In this document: piece by piece, positions 1 through 9,062 of the stretch | How the letters are laid out: the number at the start of each line of letters is the position of its first letter | How positions within the stretch are numbered: the first letter of the stretch is position 1 | Assembly: GCA_963829995.1 (NCBI GenBank) | Contig: CAWHKW010000020.1 | Span: 23,626 to 87,625, forward strand | Source: JACCZX01 sp963829995 | GTDB lineage: Bacteria; Pseudomonadota; Gammaproteobacteria; Burkholderiales; Burkholderiaceae_F | Reading direction: 5' to 3' | Length of the DNA: 64,000 nt | Position numbers and translations under genes: made by a program | Notes under the pieces: model-generated | Told to the model about the DNA's origin: nothing | What the model saw: only the letters and a program-made list of their open reading frames with translations | Databases searched by the model: none

Positions 1-213
1 TGTCCGATGCTTTTTCTGCAGGGAACACGTGACGAACTCGCGGACATGGCGCTGATGCGCACCGTGACCGAGCGGCTTGGCGAACGGGCGACGCTGCAAT
101 GGTTCGAGGACGCCGACCACTCTTTCCACGTGCGCGCGCGCAGTGGACGCACGGATCAGCAAGTGCTCGGCTCAATGCTGGACGCAATCGTCGCGTGGAC
201 GATTACGCAGTGA
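1..213 (+). CDS. alpha/beta hydrolase, C-terminal part only
   Basis: The reading frame is already open at the left edge, so only the last 70 or so residues are present. The segment LFLQGTRDELAD followed by DADHSFHV is the typical end of an alpha/beta hydrolase of the TEX30/KANSL3 or dienelactone-hydrolase-like type. The Asp of GTRDE and the His of DADHSF would be the acid and base of the catalytic triad; the nucleophile Ser lies outside the window. The substrate cannot be told. Its 3' end overlaps the end of the convergent exonuclease gene by 11 bases. Confidence 0.75.
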   Translation, partial: CPMLFLQGTRDELADMALMRTVTERLGERATLQWFEDADHSFHVRARSGRTDQQVLGSMLDAIVAWTITQ

Positions 214-1000
214 CGTTTTTCCTGCGCGGCGGTTTCAAGAGTACCCAAGCAGGGGCGTGGTCGCTTGCACCGATCTCGCCGCGAATGGTCTTGTCGACAT
301 TGGCGTCTGCAATGCGAGAAGACAGAGCGGGACTGATCAATAGATGGTCGAGGCGTAATCCGGCATCGCGCCCCCAGCGCCCGCGCTTGTAGTCCCAGAA
401 TGTGTACATCGGTTCATTGGGATGGAGTGAGCGGATTGCATCGGTCCACCCTTGCTCGATCAGCTGCCTGAAGCGCTCGCGGCTGGCAGGCTGCACCAGT
501 GCATCGTCGTCCCACGATCGCGTCGGGTAAATATCAAACGGCGTCGGAACGACGTTGTAGTCGCCGGCGAGCACGACCGGTACATTGGCCTCGATCAAGC
601 TGCGAGCGTGCTCGATCAGCCGACCGAGCCAGGCCAGCTTGTAGTCGAACTTCGGTCCAGGCTGTGGATTGCCGTTCGGCGCGTAGATCGAGGTCACCAA
701 CACCCCTTCGATGGCCGCTTCGAGGTAACGGCTTTGCGAATCGGCCGAATCGCCCGGCAAGGTTCGATGCGTGACGACCGGCTGCGCATCGCGCGCCAGA
801 ATCGCGACGCCATTCCAGGTCCGCTGCCCGCACCAGGCGGCGCCGTAACCAGCGGATTCGATCGCGGCGATCGGGAACTCGCGATCGGCTGCTTTGAGTT
901 CCTGCAGGCAGACGACATCGGGTTTCGCAGCGTCTAGCCAGGCCAGCAGGTTGGATAACCGGCGGTTGACGTTGTTGATGTTGAAGGTCGCGATCTTCAC
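203..1000 (-). CDS. xthA: exodeoxyribonuclease III
   Basis: This 265-residue protein matches exonuclease III / AP endonuclease in length and in all the family motifs. The N terminus MKIATFNINNVNRR is followed by the metal-binding Glu of CLQELKA, the catalytic Asp and Asn of GDYNVVPTPFDIY, and the C-terminal LRLDHLL and ASDHAP motifs with the final Asp-His pair. The enzyme removes nucleotides from 3' ends and cuts at abasic sites in base-excision repair. Translation appears to start at GTG; no strong ribosome-binding site is visible. The gene is divergent from the small lipoprotein gene that follows it on the plus strand, and it converges on the hydrolase gene at the left edge. Confidence 0.95.
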   Translation of the reverse strand: MKIATFNINNVNRRLSNLLAWLDAAKPDVVCLQELKAADREFPIAAIESAGYGAAWCGQRTWNGVAILARDAQPVVTHRTLPGDSADSQSRYLEAAIEGVLVTSIYAPNGNPQPGPKFDYKLAWLGRLIEHARSLIEANVPVVLAGDYNVVPTPFDIYPTRSWDDDALVQPASRERFRQLIEQGWTDAIRSLHPNEPMYTFWDYKRGRWGRDAGLRLDHLLISPALSSRIADANVDKTIRGEIGASDHAPAWVLLKPPRRKNVTA

Positions 1001-1111
1001 GGGTACTGCGTCGACTTGTGCTCGGTCTCGGCTCGCTCGAAAAGATGGCCCACAACAAGAAAGATGACACTTTTCCTGCGTCTATAGTCGAATTTTCGCT
1101 GGAGATCCAAG

Positions 1112-1315
1112 ATGAAACTCGGCTGGCTACTGGCATCGGCTTTGGGCGCGATCCTTCTCGGCGGGTGCGCTACACCGACAGGTGAAAGTTTGCAGCCCGC
1201 TTTGGCGCAGGCCAACGCAATTCCCAAAGTGAGCGTCGCGGCCGACCGATGTCTGGAGTCGTTCCGCTTCCGCAGTTCGATGCAGGGCACCTTTTTTCGC
1301 GAACTGATCTGCTAG
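1112..1315 (+). CDS. small lipoprotein, unknown function
   Basis: This 67-residue product begins with a short positive n-region (MK), a hydrophobic stretch and the lipobox LLGGC, with Cys19 as the predicted lipidation site. The mature part is only about 48 residues and has no recognisable domain. It contains two more cysteines, near the middle and at the very C terminus, which could form a disulfide. A GGAG-like site lies just upstream (tggagatccaagATG), and a TATAGT hexamer about 30 bases further up could be a -10 element. I do not recognise a family. The signal peptide makes the gene credible despite its size. Confidence 0.55.
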   Translation: MKLGWLLASALGAILLGGCATPTGESLQPALAQANAIPKVSVAADRCLESFRFRSSMQGTFFRELIC

Positions 1316-1611
1316 ACGTTGCGCGTATGTCTAAGTAGATCAGCGGTACAAGTGCGCGGATTGCAGAAAATCTTTCCGCCGACTCGCAAGCGCAACGCAG
1401 AACCTGGAAAGAGCGGCGCCGGCGTTTAGTTGCGGCTGCACGCTGCGCTCCTTTTATCCGCAAGTAAACCCTTACGGATCCAATTCCTAAGACGCCTACC
1501 TTTTGCACCCGACAGACGGTCGGTGCGTTCCTGCGGTACTGGCACTGTTCCTGATTGTCACTGTGCGGGTCGAGTGGAATCTTGATCGCGTACAAACCAA
1601 GGAGAGTTGCC

Positions 1612-1863
1612 GTGATATTCAAACCGAGTATGAGTGCGGAAATTTTGGATTGGTTAACTCCGCCGCAGGTGCAGGTCGTCAAGTTCGCGGCCTCTGCGGA
1701 TCAGCTTGAGCGTATTCAGCAACGCGCCAAGGAGTTAAAGGAAGCGATGGGGCCACGCTATTTGTGCCACGAGAAAAATCGCGTGCGGCGCTTGGATGAA
1801 CGGACGTACCGGTCGCGCGGTGCTGGGAACGGCAACGTCAGGGCCATCAAGCGGGCGGCATAA
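1612..1863 (+). CDS. hypothetical protein, 83 residues
   Basis: I place the start at GTG because GGAGAG lies six bases upstream (aaggagagttgccGTG); an in-frame ATG 57 bases earlier has no such site. The product is soluble and basic at the C terminus. The middle (SADQLERIQQRAKELKEAM) looks like a helix, and the last 30 residues are rich in Arg. No domain is recognised. The gene is followed by a strong hairpin that separates it from the convergent transporter gene. Confidence 0.55.
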   Translation: MIFKPSMSAEILDWLTPPQVQVVKFAASADQLERIQQRAKELKEAMGPRYLCHEKNRVRRLDERTYRSRGAGNGNVRAIKRAA

Positions 1864-1886
1864 GTTTTGTCTTCGGCGTGATTACA

Positions 1887-1917
1887 GCCGGCGATAGGCG
1901 CTTCGCCAATCGCCGGC
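1887..1917. terminator. GC-rich hairpin between convergent genes
   Basis: A nearly perfect stem: nine bases GCCGGCGAT pair with ATCGCCGGC, then an A-A mismatch, four more G-C pairs and a three-base loop. It sits in the 89-base gap between two convergent genes. There is no long T-run on either side, so it would be a bidirectional hairpin terminator of the kind common in GC-rich genomes, or an mRNA 3' stabiliser. Confidence 0.5.
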
Positions 1918-1952
1918 CGCCGCAACGGCTGACAACGGGGAAAACGGTCAGA

Positions 1953-3021
1953 TCAGTCTGCCGTCGCTGGTGCGGAAGTCTGATCGATCCACGTCTTCAG
2001 AAACGTGTACGCCACGGCGAGCACGACGGGCCCGACGAAGATACCCAGTAGCCCGAACGCGACGAAGCCACCGATCACGCCGACGAAAATCAGCAGCAGC
2101 GGCAGGTCGGCGCTGCGGCTCACCAGCACGGGACGGAGCACAGTGTCGAGCATGCTGGCTGCGAGTGACCACACCAACAGGAAAATTCCCCACGCCAGAT
2201 CCCCGCTCCAGAAAACCCAGATCACGGCAGGGATCAGGACGACGAGCATGCCGATCTGCGCAATACACAAGACGAGTAGCACGGCGGTAATGAATCCCGC
2301 AAACGGAACCCCGGCCGCGGCGAGGCCCAAGCCGCCCAGCGCCGCTTGAATGACGGCGGTTAGACCTACGCCGAGTGCGACGCCGCGGATCGCCTGAGCC
2401 GCCAGGTTGATCAGGGCTTCGCCCTGCTTTCCAGCGAGGCGGCGTACGAAACGCAATAAAGTGGACGCGTATTTCTCGCCGTTCAGATACATGAAAGCAG
2501 CGAACACAGGAATCAGCACGAGCTGCACGATCACGTAACCGGCATTACCGATTTCGGCAAAGAGCCACGTCGTCAGGCCGCCGGCGTACGAGACCAACTG
2601 CGTCACGAATCCTTCGACGCCGGCCGCGCTGGCGTCCAACCAGGCGGCAGAGAGCGCCGCGCCGATCAACGGAAGTTGCGCGAGCCACTGGGGTGGCGCG
2701 GGTATCGGCATACTCGTGATCGAGCGGATCCGGTCAACGATGTCATCGGCGTTCGCAACCAGGATGCCGACGGCCAGCGTCACCGGAATGACGAACAGCA
2801 ACACCAGCATCACGATCATCGAAGCGACCGCCAAAGCGCGGTAGTTCCACAAGTGCACCTGAACGCGAAGCATCAAGGGCCACGTCACGACGACGATCAT
2901 GGTGGCCCAGATCGCCGCCGCGACGAACGGCCGCACGAATCCAGAAGGCGGCAACAATCAGTACGCCGATGCACAGCACGCCCAGCAAAGTTCGGGTGAG
3001 ATCACGCTGAGGTGAGGCCAT
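1953..3021 (-). CDS. ydiK: AI-2E family transporter YdiK-like, one frameshift
   Basis: The product is a polytopic inner-membrane protein of the AI-2E/PerM exporter superfamily, closest in motif content to YdiK. The N terminus MASPQRDLTRTLLGVL, continuing into AAFWI, is read in one frame. The rest (RPFVAAAIW onward, including PLIGAALSAAWLD, RGVALGVGLTAVIQAALGG and the C-terminal GLLGIFVGPVVLAV) is read in the next frame. The break lies near 2936-2940, where removing one base restores WIVRPF. The joined protein is about 355 residues with seven or eight membrane segments. The start codon lies 13 bases after the stop of the acetyltransferase gene, so the two are probably cotranscribed. The transported substrate is unknown. 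Confidence 0.85.
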
Positions 3022-3034
3022 GGTGGCGCTGGAA

Positions 3035-3571
3035 CTAGTCGCCGAGCGTGCGGTAGTACAGCGTCGTGGCGCACAGTCCACCGCCCGGCAGCAGCGCATA
3101 GCCAGGAATTACGCCCACACGCTCCCAGCCGAGGCGTTCGTATACGCGCTCGGCCTCTGCGCTCGCGGTGTCGAGCACCAGCAACGTTTTGCCGCATTCG
3201 CGCGCTGTGGTTTCCGCGGCCAGCGTCAGCGCCGCCCCGAGTCCTTGGCAGCGTGCGCGCCGATGCACCAGCAACTTCGACAGATCGGCGCGGTGCGGTT
3301 GATTCTCGGGCTGATTGAGTACCAGTTGCACGGTGCCGCAGATGCCTTCCGCGTCTTCAGCGACGAGCAGCGCGCGATGGCCTGCGGCCACGTCTTGCGC
3401 GATGCCGCGCCAGAACGCCACCGCGCGTGCGCGCGGCAGCGGGTGCATGAAGCTCACCGACGCACCGCCTTCGACGCAGTCGATCAGGACGCCCGCGAGC
3501 GCTTCAACCTGCGTGTCATTCAGTATGTGCAGACGGCGCACAGACCAGCTGGTGTGGCCATCGGCGGGCAT
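3035..3571 (-). CDS. GNAT family N-acetyltransferase
   Basis: The 178-residue protein has the GNAT fold. The acetyl-CoA-binding motif A appears as DLSKLLVHRRARCQGLGAALT, with the R/Q-x-x-G-x-G/A core replaced by RCQGLGA. It is followed by LLVLDTASAEAERVYERLGW, the usual motif B with the catalytic-region Tyr. The acceptor is not identifiable from sequence. It lies directly upstream of the YdiK-like transporter gene on the same strand and is probably cotranscribed with it. Confidence 0.85.
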   Translation of the reverse strand: MPADGHTSWSVRRLHILNDTQVEALAGVLIDCVEGGASVSFMHPLPRARAVAFWRGIAQDVAAGHRALLVAEDAEGICGTVQLVLNQPENQPHRADLSKLLVHRRARCQGLGAALTLAAETTARECGKTLLVLDTASAEAERVYERLGWERVGVIPGYALLPGGGLCATTLYYRTLGD

Positions 3572-3601
3572 CGCACAGGGTGCTCGATTCGTGAGATCAA
3601 C

Positions 3602-4192
3602 TCACGCGTTCGCGCTGCGGCCGAGCATTCCCGATGCTTTCGCGGCATGCGTCGCAATCGCGTCCATCAGCGGCGGCGACAGGCAGTCGTAAGGCTCCAA
3701 GCCCAGCGCTTTCAGCCGGGCTCGGACCGCGCCCATGTTCGCGGGATCAGCGCCTGACTCGATAATCGATGAAACGAACGCCGCGAATTCCGGCGGCGCC
3801 CATCCGCGATCGCGCGACAGTTCAGTGTGGATGAAATCCACGCCGAACAGCGGATGGTTCTTGTTTTCGATTCGACCGTACATGTGTACGCCACACTCCT
3901 TGCACGCGTGGCGTTTGATCGTCGCACTTTCATCGACCACCTTCAGCTTGTCCTGATTCGCAGTGACGCTCAACTTGTCGCGCGGCACGACGGCCACCTG
4001 CGAGAACAGCGCACCGCGGGGCTTCCAGCATTTCGTGCAGCCACAGACGTGGTTGTGCGCGCACTGCCCGCTGATCGAAACCGTTACCTTCTTATCAGAG
4101 CAATGGCATTGCAAGGTACCGCCGGCGAAATTTGCTGCTGCGGGTTTAAGGCCCTGATCGACTTCCGGATGAATCGAGATCGCGTTTGCCAT
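3602..4192 (-). CDS. gfa: glutathione-dependent formaldehyde-activating enzyme (Gfa)
   Basis: The 196-residue length and the zinc-binding cysteines match S-(hydroxymethyl)glutathione synthase. The cysteine motifs are LQCHCSDKKV, HVCGCTKCWKP and RHACKECGVHMYGR, with YDCLSPPLMDAI near the C terminus. The enzyme is thought to speed condensation of formaldehyde with glutathione, the first step of glutathione-dependent formaldehyde detoxification; some work suggests that it is mainly a glutathione carrier. The partner FrmA/AdhC dehydrogenase is not in this window. A GAGG-type site precedes the ATG. The SMP-30 gene lies upstream on the same strand with a 26-base gap. Confidence 0.9.
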   Translation of the reverse strand: MANAISIHPEVDQGLKPAAANFAGGTLQCHCSDKKVTVSISGQCAHNHVCGCTKCWKPRGALFSQVAVVPRDKLSVTANQDKLKVVDESATIKRHACKECGVHMYGRIENKNHPLFGVDFIHTELSRDRGWAPPEFAAFVSSIIESGADPANMGAVRARLKALGLEPYDCLSPPLMDAIATHAAKASGMLGRSANA

Positions 4193-4218
4193 GTTCGCCT
4201 CCTCCTGTTGTCAGACAG

Positions 4219-5199
4219 TCATGCAGCGCCGTGCGCCTCGACATAAAGCGCATACAGCGAATGGCAGCTTGCCATGTAAAGACGATTCCTCTTCGCACCG
4301 CCGAAGGTCAGGTTCGCGCACCGCTCGGGCAACTGAATGAACCCGATTGCCGTGCCCTGCGGGTTGAACACCCTCACGCCATCCAGGTCCGCTGAGCTTG
4401 CGCCCGGCGCGCCGCTCCAACCCCAACCGCACCACAGGTTGCCATCCATATCGACCTTGATGCCGTCGAGCGCGCCGGGACCGTTGGCATCCACCACTTT
4501 GATCTTGTTCGACACCGCTCCATTTGCGCCGACGTCGTAGCTCCAGATCAGGCGGTTCGGCTGCGCGCGGCTCTCTACGACATAAAGCTTCTTTTCGTCC
4601 GGCGAGAACGCGAGACCGTTCGGGCCGGCCAGCTCGTCGGTGACGAGTCCGAGCTTGCCGTCGGGCGCAATGCGATACACGGAGTGAGGCAATTCGGGCG
4701 TTGCCTTGTCGCCTTCCCAGCTACCGCTGATGCCGAACGGTGGGTCGGTGAACCAAATCGAGTCGTCAGACTTGCAAACGATGTCGTTGGGCGAGTTCAG
4801 CCGCTTGCCATTGAACTTGTCAGCCAGCACGGTGATCGTGCCGTCATACTCGGTGCGCGTCACCCTGCGCGTCAGATGTTCGCAGACCAGCAGCCGCCCC
4901 TGGCGGTCGCGCGTCATGCCATTCGAATTGTTTGCGGGCTGGCGAAACACACCGAACGCGCCAGTGGCTTCGTCGTAACGCATGATGCGATTGTTCGGGA
5001 TGTCGCTGACGAGCAGATAACGGCCGTCGCCGAACCACACCGGACCTTCCGCCCAGCGCATCCCGGTACCCAACTGTTCGACGCTGCTGCTGTAGATGCG
5101 ATATTTGCCGAAGCTCGGGTCGAGAATTCGAACCGACGGATCGGGGTAGCGCTGGCTCGGTTTAAAGCCGAACTCTTCTGATTGTTTGTGTACTGCCAT
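4219..5199 (-). CDS. SMP-30/gluconolactonase/LRE family protein
   Basis: A six-bladed beta-propeller of the SMP-30 (gluconolactonase) superfamily. Recognisable segments include MRWAEGPVWFGDGRYLLVSD (Glu metal ligand and first blade), NNSNGMTRDRQGRLLVCEH, NSPNDIVCKSDDSIWFTDPP (Asn ligand) and GPNGLAFSPDEKKLYVVES (Asn and Asp ligands). The family hydrolyses sugar lactones or related esters using one divalent metal. I chose the ATG at 5199, giving 326 residues. An in-frame ATG 69 bases upstream would add a basic extension that does not look like the family. No signal peptide is seen, so the protein is probably cytoplasmic. Confidence 0.85.
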   Translation of the reverse strand: MAVHKQSEEFGFKPSQRYPDPSVRILDPSFGKYRIYSSSVEQLGTGMRWAEGPVWFGDGRYLLVSDIPNNRIMRYDEATGAFGVFRQPANNSNGMTRDRQGRLLVCEHLTRRVTRTEYDGTITVLADKFNGKRLNSPNDIVCKSDDSIWFTDPPFGISGSWEGDKATPELPHSVYRIAPDGKLGLVTDELAGPNGLAFSPDEKKLYVVESRAQPNRLIWSYDVGANGAVSNKIKVVDANGPGALDGIKVDMDGNLWCGWGWSGAPGASSADLDGVRVFNPQGTAIGFIQLPERCANLTFGGAKRNRLYMASCHSLYALYVEAHGAA

Positions 5200-5286
5200 G
5201 TCCTTGACCAAGCGCCTCCGCTCTCGCTGCGTCCTACGGACATAGAATAGCCAGAAATTGCAGTTCAACTGCTAGAAGGGGGCCTG

Positions 5287-5811
5287 ATGATTCTCGGTAT
5301 GTCTATTCCCACGTTTACTTTCGTTCACACCGCTTTGAGTTTGGTCGGAATCTTTGCAGGCCTCGTTGTGTTGTTCGGCATGTTCCGCTCGCGGCGGCTT
5401 CCAGGCTGGACCTTGGTGTTTCTTGTGACGACGGTGCTTACGAGCGTGACCGGATTCTTTTTCCCCGTCGAGCGGATACTGCCGTCGCATGTGGTGGGCG
5501 TTATTTCACTTGCCGTGCTGGCGGTGACGCTTGCGGCGCTGTACCTCTTTCGGCTGGCGGGATCGTGGCGCTGGCTCTACGTGGCGACCGCTGTTTTTGC
5601 TCTTTACCTGAACGTTTTCGTCGGCGTTGTGCAGGCGTTCGGCAAAGTACCGTTCCTGAACGCCTGGGCACCCAAGCAAACGGACTTGCCTTTCATCGTC
5701 GCGCAAGGCGTTGTGCTCGTTGTCTTCGTCTACCTGGGCATCAAGGCGGTGCGCTCCTTCCATCCTGAAAAAAATGGCCTCGGCACTGCGCGCGGCGCAG
5801 TACCGGCGTGA
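5287..5811 (+). CDS. small integral membrane protein, unknown function
   Basis: The 174-residue protein is almost entirely hydrophobic, with about five membrane segments (near residues 10-30, 40-57, 67-90, 95-117 and 137-158). An AAGGGGG ribosome-binding site lies five bases before the ATG. It shows no catalytic motif that I know. A short FFFPVERILPSHVVG loop after the second segment and a QAFGKVPFLNAWAP loop before the last could help a homology search. It is divergent from the SMP-30 gene. Confidence 0.7.
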   Translation: MILGMSIPTFTFVHTALSLVGIFAGLVVLFGMFRSRRLPGWTLVFLVTTVLTSVTGFFFPVERILPSHVVGVISLAVLAVTLAALYLFRLAGSWRWLYVATAVFALYLNVFVGVVQAFGKVPFLNAWAPKQTDLPFIVAQGVVLVVFVYLGIKAVRSFHPEKNGLGTARGAVPA

Positions 5812-5927
5812 GTTCGCCCCCGCGAGCTACATCTGCGCCGCACTTTCCGCCGGAAATACTTGTTTGCTGGTCAGTTCGACGCGTTCAAGCTGCAAGCCGC
5901 GGCGTGTGCACTCTGCACGCTTTGACA

Positions 5928-6390
5928 TCACCTACTTGCCCGTTCATCTTTACGCTGCTCTCGCGCGTGCGGGGACCAAAACTTCTCCATCGAGAGGTAC
6001 GTGAACGATGCGGTCCACGCGATCATCAGCAAGCCGTTCAGCGCTTCGACCCCCGCCAGGAGCCGAACCGGGCCCAGTGGCGCAATGTCGCCCAGGCCCA
6101 ATGACGTGTACGTTTCCGCTGAAAAGTAAAGGCAGTCGAGGAAAGTTGTCGGTGTGCTCACCGCTCAGGTCTCCGACGTCTCGGAAACGGATCAACGCGA
6201 ACGTGGCGACGGCATACAGCCCAATCTCAACAGCGTGCGCAACGAACGCTACGAACATCACCACCAACAGCTTGGTACGCACGCGAATGCGAAGTCGCGG
6301 AAGTCCGACGTGCAGACCGCGTAGAACTTCGTAGTGAATCAGAGTTGTCAGTGCGATGAGGACGAGACTCGCGAGAATTACGGTCAGCAT
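5928..6390 (-). CDS. two-transmembrane potassium-channel-like protein, one frameshift
   Basis: The N-terminal frame encodes a membrane segment (LTVILASLVLIALTTLIHYEVL), a basic loop and a second segment ending FALIRFRDVGDLSGEHTDN. The next frame continues FLDCLYFSAETYTSLGLGDIAP and a last membrane helix. TSLGLGDIAP has the T-x-G-x-G-D signature of a K+ selectivity filter placed between two helices, as in the ion-channel (Ion_trans_2) family. The break is at an AAA run near 6142-6144, where removing one base joins HTDN to FLDC. The joined protein is about 153 residues. I infer cation selectivity but cannot show it. Confidence 0.75.
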
Positions 6391-6492
6391 GCGCTGGCAC
6401 CACAGAACATAGTCGTTCTCACTTGCCTAGTAGATCGAGCAAACCGCCCGGAGCTTACGATCATAGTTCGCAGCGCTAGCAGGATTACCCAA

Positions 6493-7461
6493 GTGAAGAC
6501 GACACTTCTGATGCTGCCGCCTCAGACGCCAACGACGCGCGAATGGGCAAGGCGCCTGGCAGCTGCGCAACCCGAGCTATCGATCATCGTTGCAGAGAAT
6601 GACGACGAAGCCGCGGCAGCCATCGGAAGGGCTAATGCGGCGTTCGGTACGGTGCCGCCGGCTTTGTTGCGCGCGGCTTCAAACCTGCGTTGGATTCAGG
6701 CGCCGCAGGCAGCGCCACCGGCTGGCTGGTATTACCCGGAGCTGATCGCGCACCCGGCGGTCGTGACGAACTTCCGCGAGATTTTTAATGACCATATCGG
6801 TGCGCACATCATGGCGTACGTTCTCGCGTTCGCTAGGGGGCTGCACCAGTATCTGCCGCAGCAACTGAAGCGCGAGTGGCGTCCGGCGCCGCACGACACC
6901 GGCGTTGTGCACCTGCCCGAAGCCACGATGCTGATCGTCGGAGTGGGCGGTATCGGCGCGGAAACGGGACGGCTTGCCGCCGCGTTTGGAATGCACGTCA
7001 TAGGCGTTGACGCGCGACGCGGCGACGCGCCGCCGGGCGTGGCAGAACTGCATGAACCGGCCGCGCTTGACTCACTGCTGCCACGCGCGGATTTCGTAGT
7101 GCTGACGATTCCGCATACGCCTTCGACTGAAGGCCTGATGAATCGCGCCCGGTTTCGGCGGATGAAGCGCAGCGCGTTCTTCATCAACATCGGACGCGGC
7201 ATGACGACGCGCCTCGACGACCTCGTCGCTGCGCTTCAGGCGGGCGATATCGCCGGTGCCGCGCTCGATGTGTTCGAGCAGGAGCCGTTGCCCGCCGATC
7301 ATCCGCTGTGGATCCTGCCGGGGGTGTTGATCACGCCGCATACGGCCGGCTACGGCCCGTATCTTGATGAGCGCCGGTACGACATTGTTTCCGACAACTG
7401 TCGCCGCTTCATTGCCGGGCAGCCGCTGCGAAACGTCGTCGACAAATCCAGCTGGTTCTGA
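6493..7461 (+). CDS. D-2-hydroxyacid dehydrogenase (NAD-dependent)
   Basis: The GTG at 6493 is chosen because AGGA lies eight bases before it; upstream in-frame codons give an unlikely polar extension. The 322-residue protein has the Rossmann motif VGVGGIGAETGRLAAAFG with a downstream Asp (GVDARR), which favours NAD. The family signature LTIPHTPSTEGLMN and the INIGRGMTTRLDDLVAALQ motif supply the catalytic Arg. The Glu lies in DVFEQEPLP and the His in ITPHTAGYG. It resembles glyoxylate/hydroxypyruvate reductase-like members. The stop codon is 17 bases before the P450 start, so the two form a likely operon. Confidence 0.88.
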   Translation: MKTTLLMLPPQTPTTREWARRLAAAQPELSIIVAENDDEAAAAIGRANAAFGTVPPALLRAASNLRWIQAPQAAPPAGWYYPELIAHPAVVTNFREIFNDHIGAHIMAYVLAFARGLHQYLPQQLKREWRPAPHDTGVVHLPEATMLIVGVGGIGAETGRLAAAFGMHVIGVDARRGDAPPGVAELHEPAALDSLLPRADFVVLTIPHTPSTEGLMNRARFRRMKRSAFFINIGRGMTTRLDDLVAALQAGDIAGAALDVFEQEPLPADHPLWILPGVLITPHTAGYGPYLDERRYDIVSDNCRRFIAGQPLRNVVDKSSWF

Positions 7462-7478
7462 GACGTACTGCCTCGCGT

Positions 7479-8882
7479 ATGCGCGCAATCGATGACCTTC
7501 CCGGCCCGCGCGGCCTGCCGCTGCTCGGAAATGTGCTGCAGCTCAACACCGGGCGGATGCACACGATCCTCAGTGCGTGGGCCGACGAATTCGGTCCGAT
7601 GTATCGATACCGGATTGCCAGTCTGGACGCACTGGTGGTTGCGGACACTGACTTGGTCAACGAAGTGCTGCGCAACCGCCCAGATGGCTTTCGGCGCGGC
7701 AAGCGAATGCGGGCGATCATCCTCGAGTTGGGGGTGGACGGCGTATTTAACGCCGAGGGCGCAGACTGGAGGCGCCAGCGCAAGCTGGCAATGCTCGCGC
7801 TGAACACCAATCATCTGCGCGAATTCTTCACCCGACTGGAACTGGTGACCGCTCGGTTGCAGCGGCGCTGGGAGCACGCGGCGGCCGCCGGTGAAACAGT
7901 AGACGCGCCGAGCGATCTGAGGCGCTTTACCGTCGACGTGACCAGCAGTCTTGCGTTCGGCAAGGACTTGAACACGCTGGAAAAAGAGGGCGATCTAATC
8001 CAGCGTCATCTGGACAAGATTTTCCCGGCGGTGGCGCGGCGCTTGTTCGCCCCCTTTCCGTACTGGCGCTGGTTCAAGCTGCCCGTTGACCGCGAACTCG
8101 ATGCTGCGGTCGTAGAGGTGCACAAGCTCGTAAATGACTTGGTCGCGGACGCCCGTCAACGCACCGACCACACAGGTTCAAAACGACCCGGCAACTTCCT
8201 TGATGCAATGGTCGCGGGCCAGACCGACGGCGCGGCAGCATTCACCGATGCGGAGATTGTCGGCAATGCGTTGACGATGTTGCTTGCGGGTGAGGACACC
8301 ACTTCGAACACGCTGGCCTGGATGATGCATCTGATGATCGAATACCCGGCCGTTCAAGCTCGGATGCAGGCAGAGGCCGATCGTGTACTGGGTGGCGCCG
8401 AGCGCCCCGGTGACTACGCCATCAGCGACGCGCTTCAGTACATCGAGGCGGTGGCGCAAGAAACGATGCGGCTCAAGCCGGTCGCGCCGTTTCTGTGGAT
8501 CGAACCCCTCGAGGATGTTGTGATCGGCGATGTGCACGTGCCGAAGGGCACCCCAGTTAATGCACTGACAGCGCACGTCGCAGCGGCGGCTAGCAATTTC
8601 ACCGACGCCAAATCATTTCGCCCCGAACGGTGGCTCGATGCAGCAGGCCGCAGTGCAGACGGGCATAACACTCAGGCTTTCCTGCCTTTTGGCGCCGGTC
8701 CACGATTCTGTCCTGGGCGCCATCTTGCGATGCTCGAGATAAAGATGGTGGCCGCCATGCTCTGCCGCAATTTTGACGTCTCACGCGCTCCGAATTCGCG
8801 ACCAGCCAAAGAAGTGTTCTCCTTCACAATGATGCCGAGCTGCGTGTCCGTTCGGCTGCGCAGGCGGTCGCAGCAACCTTAA
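7479..8882 (+). CDS. cytochrome P450
   Basis: A full-length, 467-residue soluble P450 without a membrane anchor. The proline-rich start DLPGPRGLPLLGN leads into the conserved core. The I-helix AGEDTTS has its oxygen-activating acid/Thr pair at Asp273-Thr274. The ExxR motif is E328-T-M-R331, and the heme-binding loop is FGAGPRFCPGRHLA with the axial Cys411. The sequence resembles CYP1/CYP102-type class E enzymes more than camphor-type ones. A hydroxylated product could feed the dehydrogenase encoded just upstream, but this is only inferred from adjacency. No ferredoxin or reductase gene lies nearby, so electron donors must come from elsewhere. Confidence 0.95.
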   Translation: MRAIDDLPGPRGLPLLGNVLQLNTGRMHTILSAWADEFGPMYRYRIASLDALVVADTDLVNEVLRNRPDGFRRGKRMRAIILELGVDGVFNAEGADWRRQRKLAMLALNTNHLREFFTRLELVTARLQRRWEHAAAAGETVDAPSDLRRFTVDVTSSLAFGKDLNTLEKEGDLIQRHLDKIFPAVARRLFAPFPYWRWFKLPVDRELDAAVVEVHKLVNDLVADARQRTDHTGSKRPGNFLDAMVAGQTDGAAAFTDAEIVGNALTMLLAGEDTTSNTLAWMMHLMIEYPAVQARMQAEADRVLGGAERPGDYAISDALQYIEAVAQETMRLKPVAPFLWIEPLEDVVIGDVHVPKGTPVNALTAHVAAAASNFTDAKSFRPERWLDAAGRSADGHNTQAFLPFGAGPRFCPGRHLAMLEIKMVAAMLCRNFDVSRAPNSRPAKEVFSFTMMPSCVSVRLRRRSQQP

Positions 8883-9062
8883 CAACGACGAAGCGATGAG
8901 TCGCTTCGCAGAGCGGGCACAAACGAGTTCCGATCCTCTGCCGTAGTTCGTCCGCCCCCGGCGCAGCCTGATCGTGGGCATTCGCCGCCCATCGCAATCA
9001 GGTGGCTACGCAGAATTGCGTTGCCTACTGTGTCGGATTGGCTGTCAGTACCGGGGGAAGAA

